64,000 nucleotides of DNA, from assembly GCF_947500255.1 (NCBI RefSeq), contig NZ_CANMRL010000007.1, positions 124,001 through 188,000 of the forward strand, read 5' to 3'. This stretch comes from an uncultured Psychroserpens sp. (GTDB lineage Bacteria; Bacteroidota; Bacteroidia; Flavobacteriales; Flavobacteriaceae). The position numbers and the translations under genes were made by a program. Positions 44,209 to 53,881 of this stretch are shown here, one piece after another (the first letter of the stretch is position 1; the number at the start of each line of letters is the position of its first letter). Below the pieces are notes generated by a model. That model worked only from the letters and a program-made list of their open reading frames with translations, searched no databases and was not told the origin of the DNA.

Positions 44209-45576
44209 TTATTTACGCTTATTTCTCTTGTTGTAATTTTTGTCGCCTCTAGTTTTAGGTTTCTTGTATTTTGCAGCAATTTTAAACTTATACGAGCCAC
44301 CTAGATTTTCTTTTTTGTTTTTATCTTTTTTCTCATGAAAAGCTGGTCCTGGTGCATCTTCATCTTTTTTTCGTTTTGTTGGATTATTACGTTCTCTAAT
44401 TTGCGGGCGCTCTTCTTCAATGAGTTGTTTAGAAACTTCTACAGTTTCAGGAAAATCAAGAAGCGTAATTGTTTTGTCCATGTAACTTTCAATAGTCTGT
44501 ATGGCTTCTTGTTCTTTTTCAGTAGAAAAAGTTAGAGCGTGACCTTGCTGCTCTGCACGTCCAGTTCTACCAATACGATGCATGTAGTTTTCAGGGTATT
44601 TAGGCGTATCAAAATTAATGACATGACTAATGTTTTCAATATCCAACCCACGAGCCATGACATCAGTAGCTATTAAAATACGATGTTCTCCCGATCGAAA
44701 TTGTTCTATACTTCTCAATCTATAATTTTGTGTTTTATTAGAATGAATGACACAGGTTTGATTTGGAAAATGTTCTTCCAGTTGATCAAAAAGCATATCA
44801 GCTAGTTTCTTGTATGCAACAAAAATTAATACTTTATCATAGATATCAGAATCATGTAATAAATGATCTAGTAAGTTTACTTTAGTGTAAAAATTAGTCA
44901 CATTATAACGTTGCTGTTCTATATTATGAAGTGGTGTTCCCGAAACTGCTACTGTAACACGTTGTGGTTTTATGAAAAAATCACTAATTAACTCATCAAC
45001 ATCTTCAGTCATTGTTGCAGAAAACATAATGTTTTGTCGACGTTCTGGTAAGACATCAAAGATATTGAGAAGCTGGTGTCTAAAACCTAAGTCTAACATC
45101 ACATCTACTTCATCAATCACTAATTTTTGTATAGATTTTAATTGTAACACACGACTTACGGCTAAATCAAATAAGCGTCCAGGTGTCGCTACTATGATAT
45201 CTTGACCTTGAGCAACAGCTTGTTTTTGTGTATTGATATTGGTGCCTCCAAACACACCTAACACTCGTACATTGATATAAGCTGCTAACTTTTCAATTTC
45301 ATCAACGACTTGAACTACCAATTCTCGAGTTGGAACCAAAATTAAAACTCGTGGATGATCTTGAGTAGAGTATTTGAGGTGACGTAGAATAGGCAGCATA
45401 TAAGCAAATGTCTTACCAGTTCCAGTTTGTGCAATACCAACCACATCTTTACCAGAAGCAACCACATTAAATGCTTGTGCTTGTATTGGTGTTGGGGTTT
45501 CAAAACCTAAGTCATCCAAAGCATTATACAATGGTGTGTTCAAGTTTAAATCGGTAAAAGAAATTTGCTGTTCCAT
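44209..45576 (-). CDS. DEAD-box ATP-dependent RNA helicase (RhlE/CsdA type)
   Basis: The 455-residue protein has the full set of motifs: Q-motif (GFETPTPIQAQAF), AQTGTGKT (49-56), PTRELVVQ, TPGRL, motif II as D155-E-V-D158 rather than DEAD, SATMT (186-190), the HSNKTQ region, ARGLDIENISHVINFD and HRIGRTGR. A basic C-terminal tail rich in Lys and Arg (about 375-455) probably binds RNA. It unwinds RNA in ribosome assembly or mRNA decay. A TACCTTTG element (45588 down to 45581) lies just 4 bp before its ATG. Confidence 0.95.
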   Translation of the reverse strand: MEQQISFTDLNLNTPLYNALDDLGFETPTPIQAQAFNVVASGKDVVGIAQTGTGKTFAYMLPILRHLKYSTQDHPRVLILVPTRELVVQVVDEIEKLAAYINVRVLGVFGGTNINTQKQAVAQGQDIIVATPGRLFDLAVSRVLQLKSIQKLVIDEVDVMLDLGFRHQLLNIFDVLPERRQNIMFSATMTEDVDELISDFFIKPQRVTVAVSGTPLHNIEQQRYNVTNFYTKVNLLDHLLHDSDIYDKVLIFVAYKKLADMLFDQLEEHFPNQTCVIHSNKTQNYRLRSIEQFRSGEHRILIATDVMARGLDIENISHVINFDTPKYPENYMHRIGRTGRAEQQGHALTFSTEKEQEAIQTIESYMDKTITLLDFPETVEVSKQLIEEERPQIRERNNPTKRKKDEDAPGPAFHEKKDKNKKENLGGSYKFKIAAKYKKPKTRGDKNYNKRNKRK

Positions 45577-45662
45577 GTGGCAAAGGTAAATTTTTTACTT
45601 CGAAAAAACAGACTTGTTAATCACAGCTTTAATTCGGTTATTTGTTACACAAAATTTTTCAG

Positions 45663-46964
45663 TTGAGAACGCACACTAAACAACATATTTTAAATCCAGA
45701 ATTATTTAAAGTACAACTCTTAAATTGGAGTCAGCAATTTGATGAAGTCGTTTGGTTGGATAGTAATGATTATCATCAAACATACACTAGTTATGATGCG
45801 GTTTTAGCAGTAGAAGCACTAACCGTTTTCCAAACCGATCATTATGATGCATTTAATCAGTTTAAAGAGTATCAGTCTTCTGTTAACGATTGGATTTTTG
45901 GATATTTCTCATATGATTTAAAGAATGATGTGGAGCAATTAACGTCACGAAATTTTGATGGTTTACAGTTCCCTGAGTTGTTGTTTTTTCAACCCAAAAA
46001 ACTCTTTTTTCTAAAAGGAAATACGCTAGAAACCCACTATCTCAATGTTGTTGCAAACGAACTAGATCAAGATTTTAAGAACATCGAAGCTGAGACGCAT
46101 GTTAATGAGAATGCTAAAACCTCAGAAGATCATCATGTTAAGATAAAACTAAGAATACATAAAGACGATTACTTTAAAAAGATTAATACCGTGTTAGCTC
46201 ATATTCATAGAGGTGATATTTATGAAGCTAATTTTTGTCAAGAGTTTTATGCTGAAGACACTATTATTAATCCCATAGAAACCTATCATAAGCTCAACGC
46301 GATTTCGAAACCTCCTTTTGCCACATTTTTAAAAGTGTACGATAAATATTTATTGTCGGCTTCGCCTGAACGCTACATCAAGAAAGAGGGTTCAAAAATA
46401 ACATCACAACCTATCAAAGGTACAGCTAAACGCTCAATAGATAAAAGTGAAGACAAACGTCTGAAACAGGAACTTTCCGAAGATATAAAGGAACGTAGCG
46501 AAAATGTGATGATTGTAGATTTGGTACGGAACGATCTATCAAAAACAGCAACAAAAGGGAGTGTTGTTGTTGAGGAATTGTGCAAAGTATATACATTTGA
46601 TCAAGTGCATCAAATGATTTCTACGGTAACCTCAAATGTTAATGGTAGTACACATCCTGTAGATGTTATCAAGACTACATTCCCAATGGGAAGTATGACT
46701 GGTGCTCCGAAAATTTCAGCTATGAAAATTATAGAAGATTTGGAAGAGACCAAACGCGGACTATACTCTGGAGCTGTGGGTTACTTTTCTCCTGATGATG
46801 ATTTCGATTTTAATGTCGTGATACGTAGTATTTTATATAATGCAACCAATAACTATGTGTCTTATTCTGTAGGAGGTGCAATAACTGCCAAGAGCGATCC
46901 TTTAAAAGAATATGAGGAGTGTTTGGTTAAGGCAAAAGCCATGCGCGAAGTTTTGGAGAACTAA
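45663..46964 (+). CDS. pabB: Aminodeoxychorismate synthase component I
   Basis: No ATG is available. I favour the TTG at 45663 (MRTHTKQHIL...); a TTG at 45642 would add seven residues. The protein of about 433 residues has the chorismate-binding enzyme domain in its second half, with PIKGTAKRS, ERSENVMIVDLVRNDLS, GSMTGAPKISAMKIIEDLE, RGLYSGAVGYFSPD and YSVGGAITAKSDP. It converts chorismate plus ammonia to 4-amino-4-deoxychorismate, for folate synthesis. Anthranilate synthase TrpE is the alternative, but the KxT-type motif PIKGT and shorter N-terminus favour PabB. It is divergent from the helicase gene and 38 bp before tilS. Confidence 0.88.
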   Translation: MRTHTKQHILNPELFKVQLLNWSQQFDEVVWLDSNDYHQTYTSYDAVLAVEALTVFQTDHYDAFNQFKEYQSSVNDWIFGYFSYDLKNDVEQLTSRNFDGLQFPELLFFQPKKLFFLKGNTLETHYLNVVANELDQDFKNIEAETHVNENAKTSEDHHVKIKLRIHKDDYFKKINTVLAHIHRGDIYEANFCQEFYAEDTIINPIETYHKLNAISKPPFATFLKVYDKYLLSASPERYIKKEGSKITSQPIKGTAKRSIDKSEDKRLKQELSEDIKERSENVMIVDLVRNDLSKTATKGSVVVEELCKVYTFDQVHQMISTVTSNVNGSTHPVDVIKTTFPMGSMTGAPKISAMKIIEDLEETKRGLYSGAVGYFSPDDDFDFNVVIRSILYNATNNYVSYSVGGAITAKSDPLKEYEECLVKAKAMREVLEN

Positions 46965-47002
46965 AGTTTTGTGTTAGTTGTTAAAAATATACCTTTGGGT
47001 GG

Positions 47003-48319
47003 ATGTTACATAGTTTTAATAGTCATATTAATAAAAACCTTCCGTTTCTTAATGAAACTAAACTCTTAATTGCGATTTCTGGAGGATTAGATAGCGTAGT
47101 GCTAACTCATCTATGTCATCAGCTTAAGCTAAATGTTGCATTAGCGCACTGTAATTTTAATTTACGTGGTATCGAAAGTGATGCAGATGAAACTTTTGTA
47201 GTTAACTTGGCTGAGCAACTAAACTTAGAAGTGTTTATACAACATTTTAATACAGAAGCCTATGCTAAGCAGCAAAAATTGTCTACTCAAATGGCAGCTC
47301 GAGAACTGCGTTATGATTGGTTCTATAATCTAGCTGAAGATCTCAAATTTGATTATATACTCACAGCACACCATGCTGATGATAACCTCGAGACGTTTAT
47401 AATCAACCTCACAAGAGGCACAGGCTTAAGCGGGTTAACAGGAATTCCTGAAATAAATGATACCATTGTAAGACCATTGCTTCCGTTTTCTAGAGAAGAC
47501 TTAGAAAAATATGCTAAAGCCAATAATTATGAGTGGCGAGAAGATAGTAGCAATGCGTCAGATAAGTACCTTCGAAATAAGTTGCGTCATCATGTAATTC
47601 CAGTTTTAAAAGAAGTGAATCCAGAATTACTAACCAATTTCAAACAAACCTTAGAGAACTTAAATGATACTGCCGATATTGTAGATGAAAGTCTTAATGC
47701 GGTTGCAAAAAGAGCTATTGACACTATTAATGAACAACAGATAACCTTTAAAATTTCAGAATTTAAAAAGGTGAATAATACTAAAGCCTATATGTATGAG
47801 ATGTTCAAAGATTACGGGTTTACAGAATGGAGTGACATCGTTCACTTATTAGATGCCCAATCTGGGAAACAAGTGCACTCTAAAACGCACCGACTCATAA
47901 AAGACAGAATGCATCTTATTTTAACAGAATTGCCTTCTGAAAATGAGCAGTCCTTTTTAATCCATGATGATGATTTGAGTTTGCAAACACCTATGGGAAT
48001 GCTATTATTTAATGATGTAGATGCCGCAACCAAAACTATAGATATGTCTATTTTTGTTGATAAGGATATGTTGAAGTTCCCTTTAGTATTGCGTCACTGG
48101 CAAGAAGGAGATACGTTCTACCCTTTAGGAATGACAGGCAAGAAGAAACTTAGTAAGTACTTTAAAGATGAAAAGTTGTCTTTGGTAGATAAAGAAAATA
48201 CTTGGTTGCTATGCTCTGACAATGCTATTGTTTGGGTTGTAGGAATGCGTGCCGACAATCGCTTCAAAGTGACAGACCAAACAAGGCGTATTTTAAAAAT
48301 TACTATGGATTTAGATTAA
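47003..48319 (+). CDS. tilS: tRNA(Ile)-lysidine synthetase
   Basis: The 438-residue protein has the N-type PP-loop SGGLDS (26-31), the catalytic region LAHCNFNLRG, the HHADDNLETFIINLTRGTGLSGLTG segment (given here as family landmarks HHADDNLETF and GTGLSGL), and a C-terminal TilS domain (about 350-435: LRHWQEGDTFYPLGMTGKKK). It modifies C34 of the CAU-anticodon tRNA-Ile to lysidine, which is essential for AUA decoding. It is cytoplasmic and followed by ade after 9 bp. Confidence 0.95.
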   Translation: MLHSFNSHINKNLPFLNETKLLIAISGGLDSVVLTHLCHQLKLNVALAHCNFNLRGIESDADETFVVNLAEQLNLEVFIQHFNTEAYAKQQKLSTQMAARELRYDWFYNLAEDLKFDYILTAHHADDNLETFIINLTRGTGLSGLTGIPEINDTIVRPLLPFSREDLEKYAKANNYEWREDSSNASDKYLRNKLRHHVIPVLKEVNPELLTNFKQTLENLNDTADIVDESLNAVAKRAIDTINEQQITFKISEFKKVNNTKAYMYEMFKDYGFTEWSDIVHLLDAQSGKQVHSKTHRLIKDRMHLILTELPSENEQSFLIHDDDLSLQTPMGMLLFNDVDAATKTIDMSIFVDKDMLKFPLVLRHWQEGDTFYPLGMTGKKKLSKYFKDEKLSLVDKENTWLLCSDNAIVWVVGMRADNRFKVTDQTRRILKITMDLD

Positions 48320-48328
48320 AAGATTCAA

Positions 48329-49951
48329 ATGAAAAAGTTACAAGGGCAGATAGTCGATATAAAAAACAATAGAATTTTTAAAGGAGAAGTGTTTATTTCT
48401 CAAGGGAAAATTACCTCCATAATGGAAAAAGAACACCAAAATGAACAGTACATTCTCCCAGGCTTTGTTGATGCACACATTCATATTGAAAGCTCGATGT
48501 TGGTACCTAGTGAGTTTGCGCGTTTGGCCGTAAATCACGGCACAGTCGCTACAGTTTCTGATCCACATGAAATTGCTAATGTTCTTGGTATTGAAGGTGT
48601 GAATTTTATGATTGACAATGGCAAGAAGACACCATTCAAATTTAATTTTGGAGCACCTTCTTGTGTTCCTGCTACTTCTTTTGAATCAGCAGGTGCTGTT
48701 ATAGATTCTGATGGAATTAAACAACTTATGGCTAATCCGGATATTAAGTATCTAGCCGAAATGATGAATTATCCTGGTGTCATTTATGATGATGAAGAAG
48801 TACTTAAAAAATTAGCTTGGGCTAAACATTATAAAAAGCCAATAGATGGCCATGCGCCTGGTGTGGTTGGTGATGATATTACCAAATACATCAATGCTGG
48901 CATCTCTACCGATCATGAATGTTTTACTTATGAAGAAGGGTTAGAGAAACTTCAAAAAGGTATGAAGGTCTTGATTAGAGAGGGTAGTGCAGCCAAAAAT
49001 TTTGATGCTTTGATAGACCTGTTGCCAGATGATTATGAACGAATGATGTTTTGTAGTGATGATAAACATCCAGACGATCTTATCGTCGATCATATTAATA
49101 AACTTTGCGCTAGAGCTGTTGCCAATGGTATAGATGTGTTTAAGGTATTGCAAGTGGCTTGTGTCAATCCAGTTGTGCATTATGGTCTTGATGTTGGTTT
49201 ATTAGAAGTTGGTGATCAAGCCGACTGTATTATTGTTGAAGATTTAAAAGAGTTTAAAGTCCTGCAAACCTATATTGATGGACAACTAGTAAGTGAAAAT
49301 GGGGTGTCAAATTTAGAGTCGGTGCCTTTTGAAGTTCTTAATAACTTCAATACTCTACCAAAGGAGTCTTCAGATTTTAGAGTGCCTTCAGAAGCAAAAC
49401 AAATACGAGTTATTGAAGCGCAAGAAGGACAATTGGTTACCAATGAATTGATAGCATCTACAAAAACCGAAAACGGTAACCTAGTGTCTAATATAGACCA
49501 AGATATTTTGAAAATGACTGTTGTTAATCGTTACAACAATGATAAACCCGCTTTAGCATTTATTAAAAATTTCGGATTAAAAGAAGGCGCTATAGCATCT
49601 TCGGTAGGTCATGATTCACATAACATTATTGCTGTTGGTGTCTCAGATGATATGATATGCAAGGCCGTTAATCTTATCATAGCACATAAAGGAGGTATTT
49701 GCGCGGTTTCCAATTCTGAAGAGCATATTGTGCCACTTCCTGTAGCCGGAATTATGAGTGATAAAGACGGCCAAACAATTGGAAAAGATTATGCAGTTTT
49801 AGATCGTATGGCGAAAGACTTAGGGAGCTCTCTAAATGCACCATATATGACATTGTCGTTTATGGCATTATTAGTTATTCCCTCATTAAAACTAAGTGAT
49901 AAAGGATTATTTAATGGTAAGGATTTTAAGTTTGTAAGTTTAGAAGTTTAG
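48329..49951 (+). CDS. ade: Adenine deaminase
   Basis: The 540-residue amidohydrolase has metal ligands H50 and H52 in [13 protein letters not shown], the family-typical [10 protein letters not shown], the DGHAPGV and [11 protein letters not shown] segments, and a C-terminal Ade domain with [13 protein letters not shown]. It deaminates adenine to hypoxanthine in purine salvage. Length is as usual for the family (about 540-580). It shares a transcript with pabB and tilS by spacing. Confidence 0.95.
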   Translation: MKKLQGQIVDIKNNRIFKGEVFISQGKITSIMEKEHQNEQYILPGFVDAHIHIESSMLVPSEFARLAVNHGTVATVSDPHEIANVLGIEGVNFMIDNGKKTPFKFNFGAPSCVPATSFESAGAVIDSDGIKQLMANPDIKYLAEMMNYPGVIYDDEEVLKKLAWAKHYKKPIDGHAPGVVGDDITKYINAGISTDHECFTYEEGLEKLQKGMKVLIREGSAAKNFDALIDLLPDDYERMMFCSDDKHPDDLIVDHINKLCARAVANGIDVFKVLQVACVNPVVHYGLDVGLLEVGDQADCIIVEDLKEFKVLQTYIDGQLVSENGVSNLESVPFEVLNNFNTLPKESSDFRVPSEAKQIRVIEAQEGQLVTNELIASTKTENGNLVSNIDQDILKMTVVNRYNNDKPALAFIKNFGLKEGAIASSVGHDSHNIIAVGVSDDMICKAVNLIIAHKGGICAVSNSEEHIVPLPVAGIMSDKDGQTIGKDYAVLDRMAKDLGSSLNAPYMTLSFMALLVIPSLKLSDKGLFNGKDFKFVSLEV

Positions 49952-50010
49952 ATATTATAATTAAGATTATTATATTTAACATCTAACTTTTACCTAAAAA
50001 AATCTAACTT

Positions 50011-50637
50011 ATGATCATATTTGGAACACGCGGAGTTCGTTCTACTAAAGCTACTGGAAGTTTTAATTGTCCACAATGTGAAGCTGATAGAGGCTACAGA
50101 CACAGAAAAGTCACTCAATTTTTTACATTATATTTTATTCCGTTAATTCCTTTAGGTAATAAAGGAGAATATGTAGAATGTAATCACTGTAAAGGAACGT
50201 TCATTACTCGTGTTCTAGACACTTCTAAATCTACAGATAAAGAAGCATTTATGGCTATGTATGAACAGGCTATTAGACATGTCATGGTAAAAATCATGCT
50301 GGCAGATGGCGTAATCGATAACAATGAAAAAGTAGCTGTTTTAGCTATTATTAATAAGTATGGTCATAATGATATGTCGTCATTTCAATTAGATGATTAT
50401 ATCAAAGAAGTTCAGGCAGATAGTAGTGACATATCTACCTATTTAAAACACGTTGGTCCAGCTTTAAATCAACATGGAAAAGAACTTTTAATTAAGTGTG
50501 CACTTGATGTGGCTTATTCTGATGGTCATTTTGATGAGTCTGAACGAAAAATGATTCTAGACATGGGAACTATCATGGAAATGTCATCAGCTCACATTAA
50601 AGGTATTATGGCAGAATTTGTCGAGCAACTCAACTAA
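50011..50637 (+). CDS. Zinc-ribbon plus TerB-like domain protein
   Basis: The 208-residue protein has a four-Cys zinc ribbon (C20-x2-C23 and C57-x2-C60) that encloses a short hydrophobic hairpin (TLYFIPLIPLG). A TerB-like helical domain follows (about 82-206), in which acidic repeats HVMVKIMLADGVIDNNE and CALDVAYSDGHFDESE lie at the usual two-fold positions. TerB-like domains sense or bind metal in stress systems and are often membrane-associated. Its job here is unknown. It is 29 bp before the channel gene and may be its partner. Confidence 0.8.
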   Translation: MIIFGTRGVRSTKATGSFNCPQCEADRGYRHRKVTQFFTLYFIPLIPLGNKGEYVECNHCKGTFITRVLDTSKSTDKEAFMAMYEQAIRHVMVKIMLADGVIDNNEKVAVLAIINKYGHNDMSSFQLDDYIKEVQADSSDISTYLKHVGPALNQHGKELLIKCALDVAYSDGHFDESERKMILDMGTIMEMSSAHIKGIMAEFVEQLN

Positions 50638-50666
50638 TCTTCTATTAAACTAACTAACCATTATTT

Positions 50667-52604
50667 ATGAAAAATTCGTTTAGAGAACGTTTGAACTATA
50701 GAGCAGAACGTTTTTTAAGTAAAGGCGGTTCGTCTATATTTAAAAGCTTGCTCATAATTTTCATTATCGTATTTATTGTCCTAGTTGGGCTACGTCTATT
50801 ACTTATCAATATATTTCCAAGCTTAAATTATACAGGCAATGTTTTTAGAGATATATGGGTAACCTTCCTTGAGATGACCGATCCAGGTAATATGAATCAA
50901 GATAATGAGGCACCAACATATCTAAAAGTATTAACAGTACTTTCAGGATTAACAGGTGTTATTTTGCTCTCCATGCTAATTGGTTTTATTACCACTGCTT
51001 TAGATACAATGCTGTATGATTTCAGAAAGGGTAGAGGAAAGGTTATAGAAAGCAACCATACTATAATTTTAGGTTGGAATGAACGTGTGGTAGATGTAAT
51101 TAGAGAACTTATTTTGGCTAATGAGAGTGAATCTAAAGCGTCGGTGGTTATTTTATCTCGCGAAGATAAAGAGATCATGGATAATTTAATCACTAAGCGT
51201 CTTCCAGATATGATGACAACAGAAGTGATTACAACGCAAGGTGATTACGCTAATATTAATGAGTTGAAACGTATCAATTTAGAGCAAGCAAGGTCTATTA
51301 TTATTTTAGCGAATTGTTCTGAAAGCGCTACCAACGATAAAAAAGTTGCTAGTGATGTGCAATCAGTGAAATCGATATTGGCTATAACAGCATGTCAAAA
51401 TGGAACCAATGAATTACCAATTATTGCCGAAATATTTACTAAAGAAAAAAGAGATATCATAAGCTTTTTTGAAGATGATAATATCATTGCGATTGATAGT
51501 TGGAATATTATGGGTAAACTACTCATTCAGACATCTTTAACTAGTGGTTTGGATACTGTCTATAAGGAAATTCTATCCTTTGATGGTTGTGAAGTATATT
51601 TTTATGAAGACAATTGGAATAATGTACTGTTTAGCGATTTAAGCTATTATTTAAAAGATGGGATTCCTCTCGGAATTTATTCTGAAGACGATGGTTTAGT
51701 CTTAAGACCAGCAAAAGATACCATTGTAAAAGATGGTGACAGTGTCGTTATTTTGGCAGAAGATGATTCTACAATAGCTTATGAAAACAAACAGTATTAC
51801 TTTCCTGATAAAGAGAAAAGAATTATCGATAAGCGCTTAGATCAAGTCAAGAAACGTATTCTCATTTTAGGTTGGCACAAGGTAGCGGAAGTGTTTATTG
51901 AAGAGGCTACCGATTATTTGTTAGAGGGTTCAGATTTTGATATCATGTTCAATGCGCCTACTGAAGAATTAAAAGAAGCTATAGATGACATCGCTTCAGA
52001 ATTTTCAGATTTTAATATTTCGCTTCATGATTCTAATCCTTTGGATCTTGAAAATCTGGAGAATATAAATCCAGGAAGCTATGATACCATTGTTATTTTA
52101 TCACAAAGTGTGGAAGAACAGTCTGCTGATAAAATTGATTCTGACACACTAATTATTTTGCTATTATTGAGAAAAGTAGTAAGTGAAGAGGATGGCTTGC
52201 AAATTATAACTCAAGTATTAAATTCAGAAAATCAAGAAATCATAACACAAACAAATGTAGATGACTTTATTATTAGTAATAAGTTGATTACTATGATTTT
52301 AGCACAGCTTAGTGAGGAGTCTTTGATGAAGGCATTTTATGATGATATCTTTTCAGAAGATGGTAGTGAGATTTATGTGAAACCTGCGAGTTTGTATTTT
52401 GATACCTTTCCGCAGAATATCAAATTTGTAGATGCTATATTTTGTGCCCAGCAACGAGATGAAGTGTGTTTAGGTATTAGGAAAGGACATCAGTGTAAAT
52501 CTCTTGACGACAACTTTGGAATTACTTTAAATCCAGATAAAAATATGGAGATTGAACTCAATGAAAATGACTTTCTCATTGTATTGAGTGAAGACGAATT
52601 GTAA
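50667..52604 (+). CDS. CASTOR/POLLUX-type ion channel with RCK domains
   Basis: The 645-residue protein has two N-terminal transmembrane helices (about 25-50 and 88-112) around a pore-like loop (FRDIWVTFLEMTDPGN). It then has two RCK/TrkA-N-like nucleotide-binding units (about 130-290, HTIILGWNERVVDVIREL; and about 395-550, RILILGWHKVAEVFIEE). This is the layout of CASTOR/POLLUX and SyrA-like channels. Potassium or calcium are possible ions. It converges on the antiporter gene with 7 bp between, so ion homeostasis links the two. Confidence 0.88.
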   Translation: MKNSFRERLNYRAERFLSKGGSSIFKSLLIIFIIVFIVLVGLRLLLINIFPSLNYTGNVFRDIWVTFLEMTDPGNMNQDNEAPTYLKVLTVLSGLTGVILLSMLIGFITTALDTMLYDFRKGRGKVIESNHTIILGWNERVVDVIRELILANESESKASVVILSREDKEIMDNLITKRLPDMMTTEVITTQGDYANINELKRINLEQARSIIILANCSESATNDKKVASDVQSVKSILAITACQNGTNELPIIAEIFTKEKRDIISFFEDDNIIAIDSWNIMGKLLIQTSLTSGLDTVYKEILSFDGCEVYFYEDNWNNVLFSDLSYYLKDGIPLGIYSEDDGLVLRPAKDTIVKDGDSVVILAEDDSTIAYENKQYYFPDKEKRIIDKRLDQVKKRILILGWHKVAEVFIEEATDYLLEGSDFDIMFNAPTEELKEAIDDIASEFSDFNISLHDSNPLDLENLENINPGSYDTIVILSQSVEEQSADKIDSDTLIILLLLRKVVSEEDGLQIITQVLNSENQEIITQTNVDDFIISNKLITMILAQLSEESLMKAFYDDIFSEDGSEIYVKPASLYFDTFPQNIKFVDAIFCAQQRDEVCLGIRKGHQCKSLDDNFGITLNPDKNMEIELNENDFLIVLSEDEL

Positions 52605-52611
52605 CTAGCAG

Positions 52612-53751
52612 TTAAAACAATGAGGTCAGCCAATGTGATATAGCCGATAGGAATGCTGAAATTTCTCTAATAACTGGTAGGTCATAGTTGATTCCTTTTC
52701 CTATAGAATATGCTACAAATATAAAATATAGTGTGATCAATAGTTTGGCGTGAGAGCGTTCCACCCCTTTTTTAGCGAAGACGAAAACCAAAAACACAAC
52801 GATAGTTAACAAAAGTAATAACACCCTTAACTGCCCTACATTTTCTATGGTTTCAGGACTCATTTCTATCGGACCGTAAATAAGTGTGAATAGAAAAAGA
52901 GGAAAACCTAAAGCAAAGCAAACATCAAAAATATTACTTCCTAAGGCATTGGCAACGGCATCGTCATAATTCCCTTTCATAGCATCTTTATAAGAAATTA
53001 TAGTGTCTGGTACGCTAGTTGCTGCAGAGGCTAATACTACTGACACAAAATAGATAGGCATTCCAATTGCAGTCCCAAATTGCTCACAAGCCTCAACCAA
53101 CCAGAAGCATGCTATTCCTATAAAAAAAACAGAAACGATTAATAATAAAACAGCTTTAGTTGTATTAATTTTAGAATCACCAAGTATAGCTGTGGCTAGA
53201 TCACCTTTAAACAGTGCTACAGTTCTATTACCACCATCGGCTTCATCTTCATACTCATTCTCAACATCTCCTGCACCTTGGCTTAAGAGCATATAACTCA
53301 CATAAACTATGTACAGAAGCATTAAAACTAATCCATGAATCCAATTAAGAGTAGTACCTGTGATGACAAAAATTAACGCTAATTCGGCAAGGATCAAAGC
53401 AATACCATCACGTAAAATTACTTTTTGTGAGATATTAATTTTTGATGTAATACCTTTTGCCTTCACAACCATAATTACAACTGCAGGTATAATCATGGCA
53501 TTAAAAACGGCACTTCCTGCAGTGGTTCCAATACCTCCAGAAAATCCATCTTTATCTTTCAATACAAATAGAAAAAATATAGTGGTGAACAATTCTGGTA
53601 GACTACTTCCAATGGCATTGATTGTTGCACCTTTAATACCATCCTTCATATGCCTTCCTAAATAGTTAGAAGCCATTTCAAAACCATCACAAGCACGCCA
53701 AATAACAAGACAAGTGATGAGTATTAAGCCAAGAGAAGATAGAATTGCCAT
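52612..53751 (-). CDS. CaCA-family Ca2+/Na+ (or H+) antiporter
   Basis: The 379-residue protein has about ten or eleven membrane helices and the two family alpha-repeats with catalytic acidic residues: alpha-1 GATINAIGSSLPELFTTI and alpha-2 SAATSVPDTIIS with ANALGSNIFDVC. A hydrophilic acidic loop (GAGDVENEYEDEADGG) lies between the halves. It would export calcium against sodium or protons. It is transcribed alone, tail-to-tail with the CASTOR-type channel gene. Confidence 0.9.
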   Translation of the reverse strand: MAILSSLGLILITCLVIWRACDGFEMASNYLGRHMKDGIKGATINAIGSSLPELFTTIFFLFVLKDKDGFSGGIGTTAGSAVFNAMIIPAVVIMVVKAKGITSKINISQKVILRDGIALILAELALIFVITGTTLNWIHGLVLMLLYIVYVSYMLLSQGAGDVENEYEDEADGGNRTVALFKGDLATAILGDSKINTTKAVLLLIVSVFFIGIACFWLVEACEQFGTAIGMPIYFVSVVLASAATSVPDTIISYKDAMKGNYDDAVANALGSNIFDVCFALGFPLFLFTLIYGPIEMSPETIENVGQLRVLLLLLTIVVFLVFVFAKKGVERSHAKLLITLYFIFVAYSIGKGINYDLPVIREISAFLSAISHWLTSLF

Positions 53752-53881
53752 AAATTAAAATTATTTGGCAAATTTAAACTATTAATCGACATATGCTTTT
53801 TTTTGAATCATCTAATCATAAATTAGTGTTCTAATAAATTTAGAATAGATTATCTTTAAGCTTTAAAAATTTCCAACTATA

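Noticed and set aside
44178-44300. N-terminal extension of the S1/P1 nuclease overlapping the helicase gene
   Set aside because: It would place 41 residues before a perfect signal peptide and overlap the upstream coding sequence by 92 bp; the internal ATG at 44177 is clearly better.
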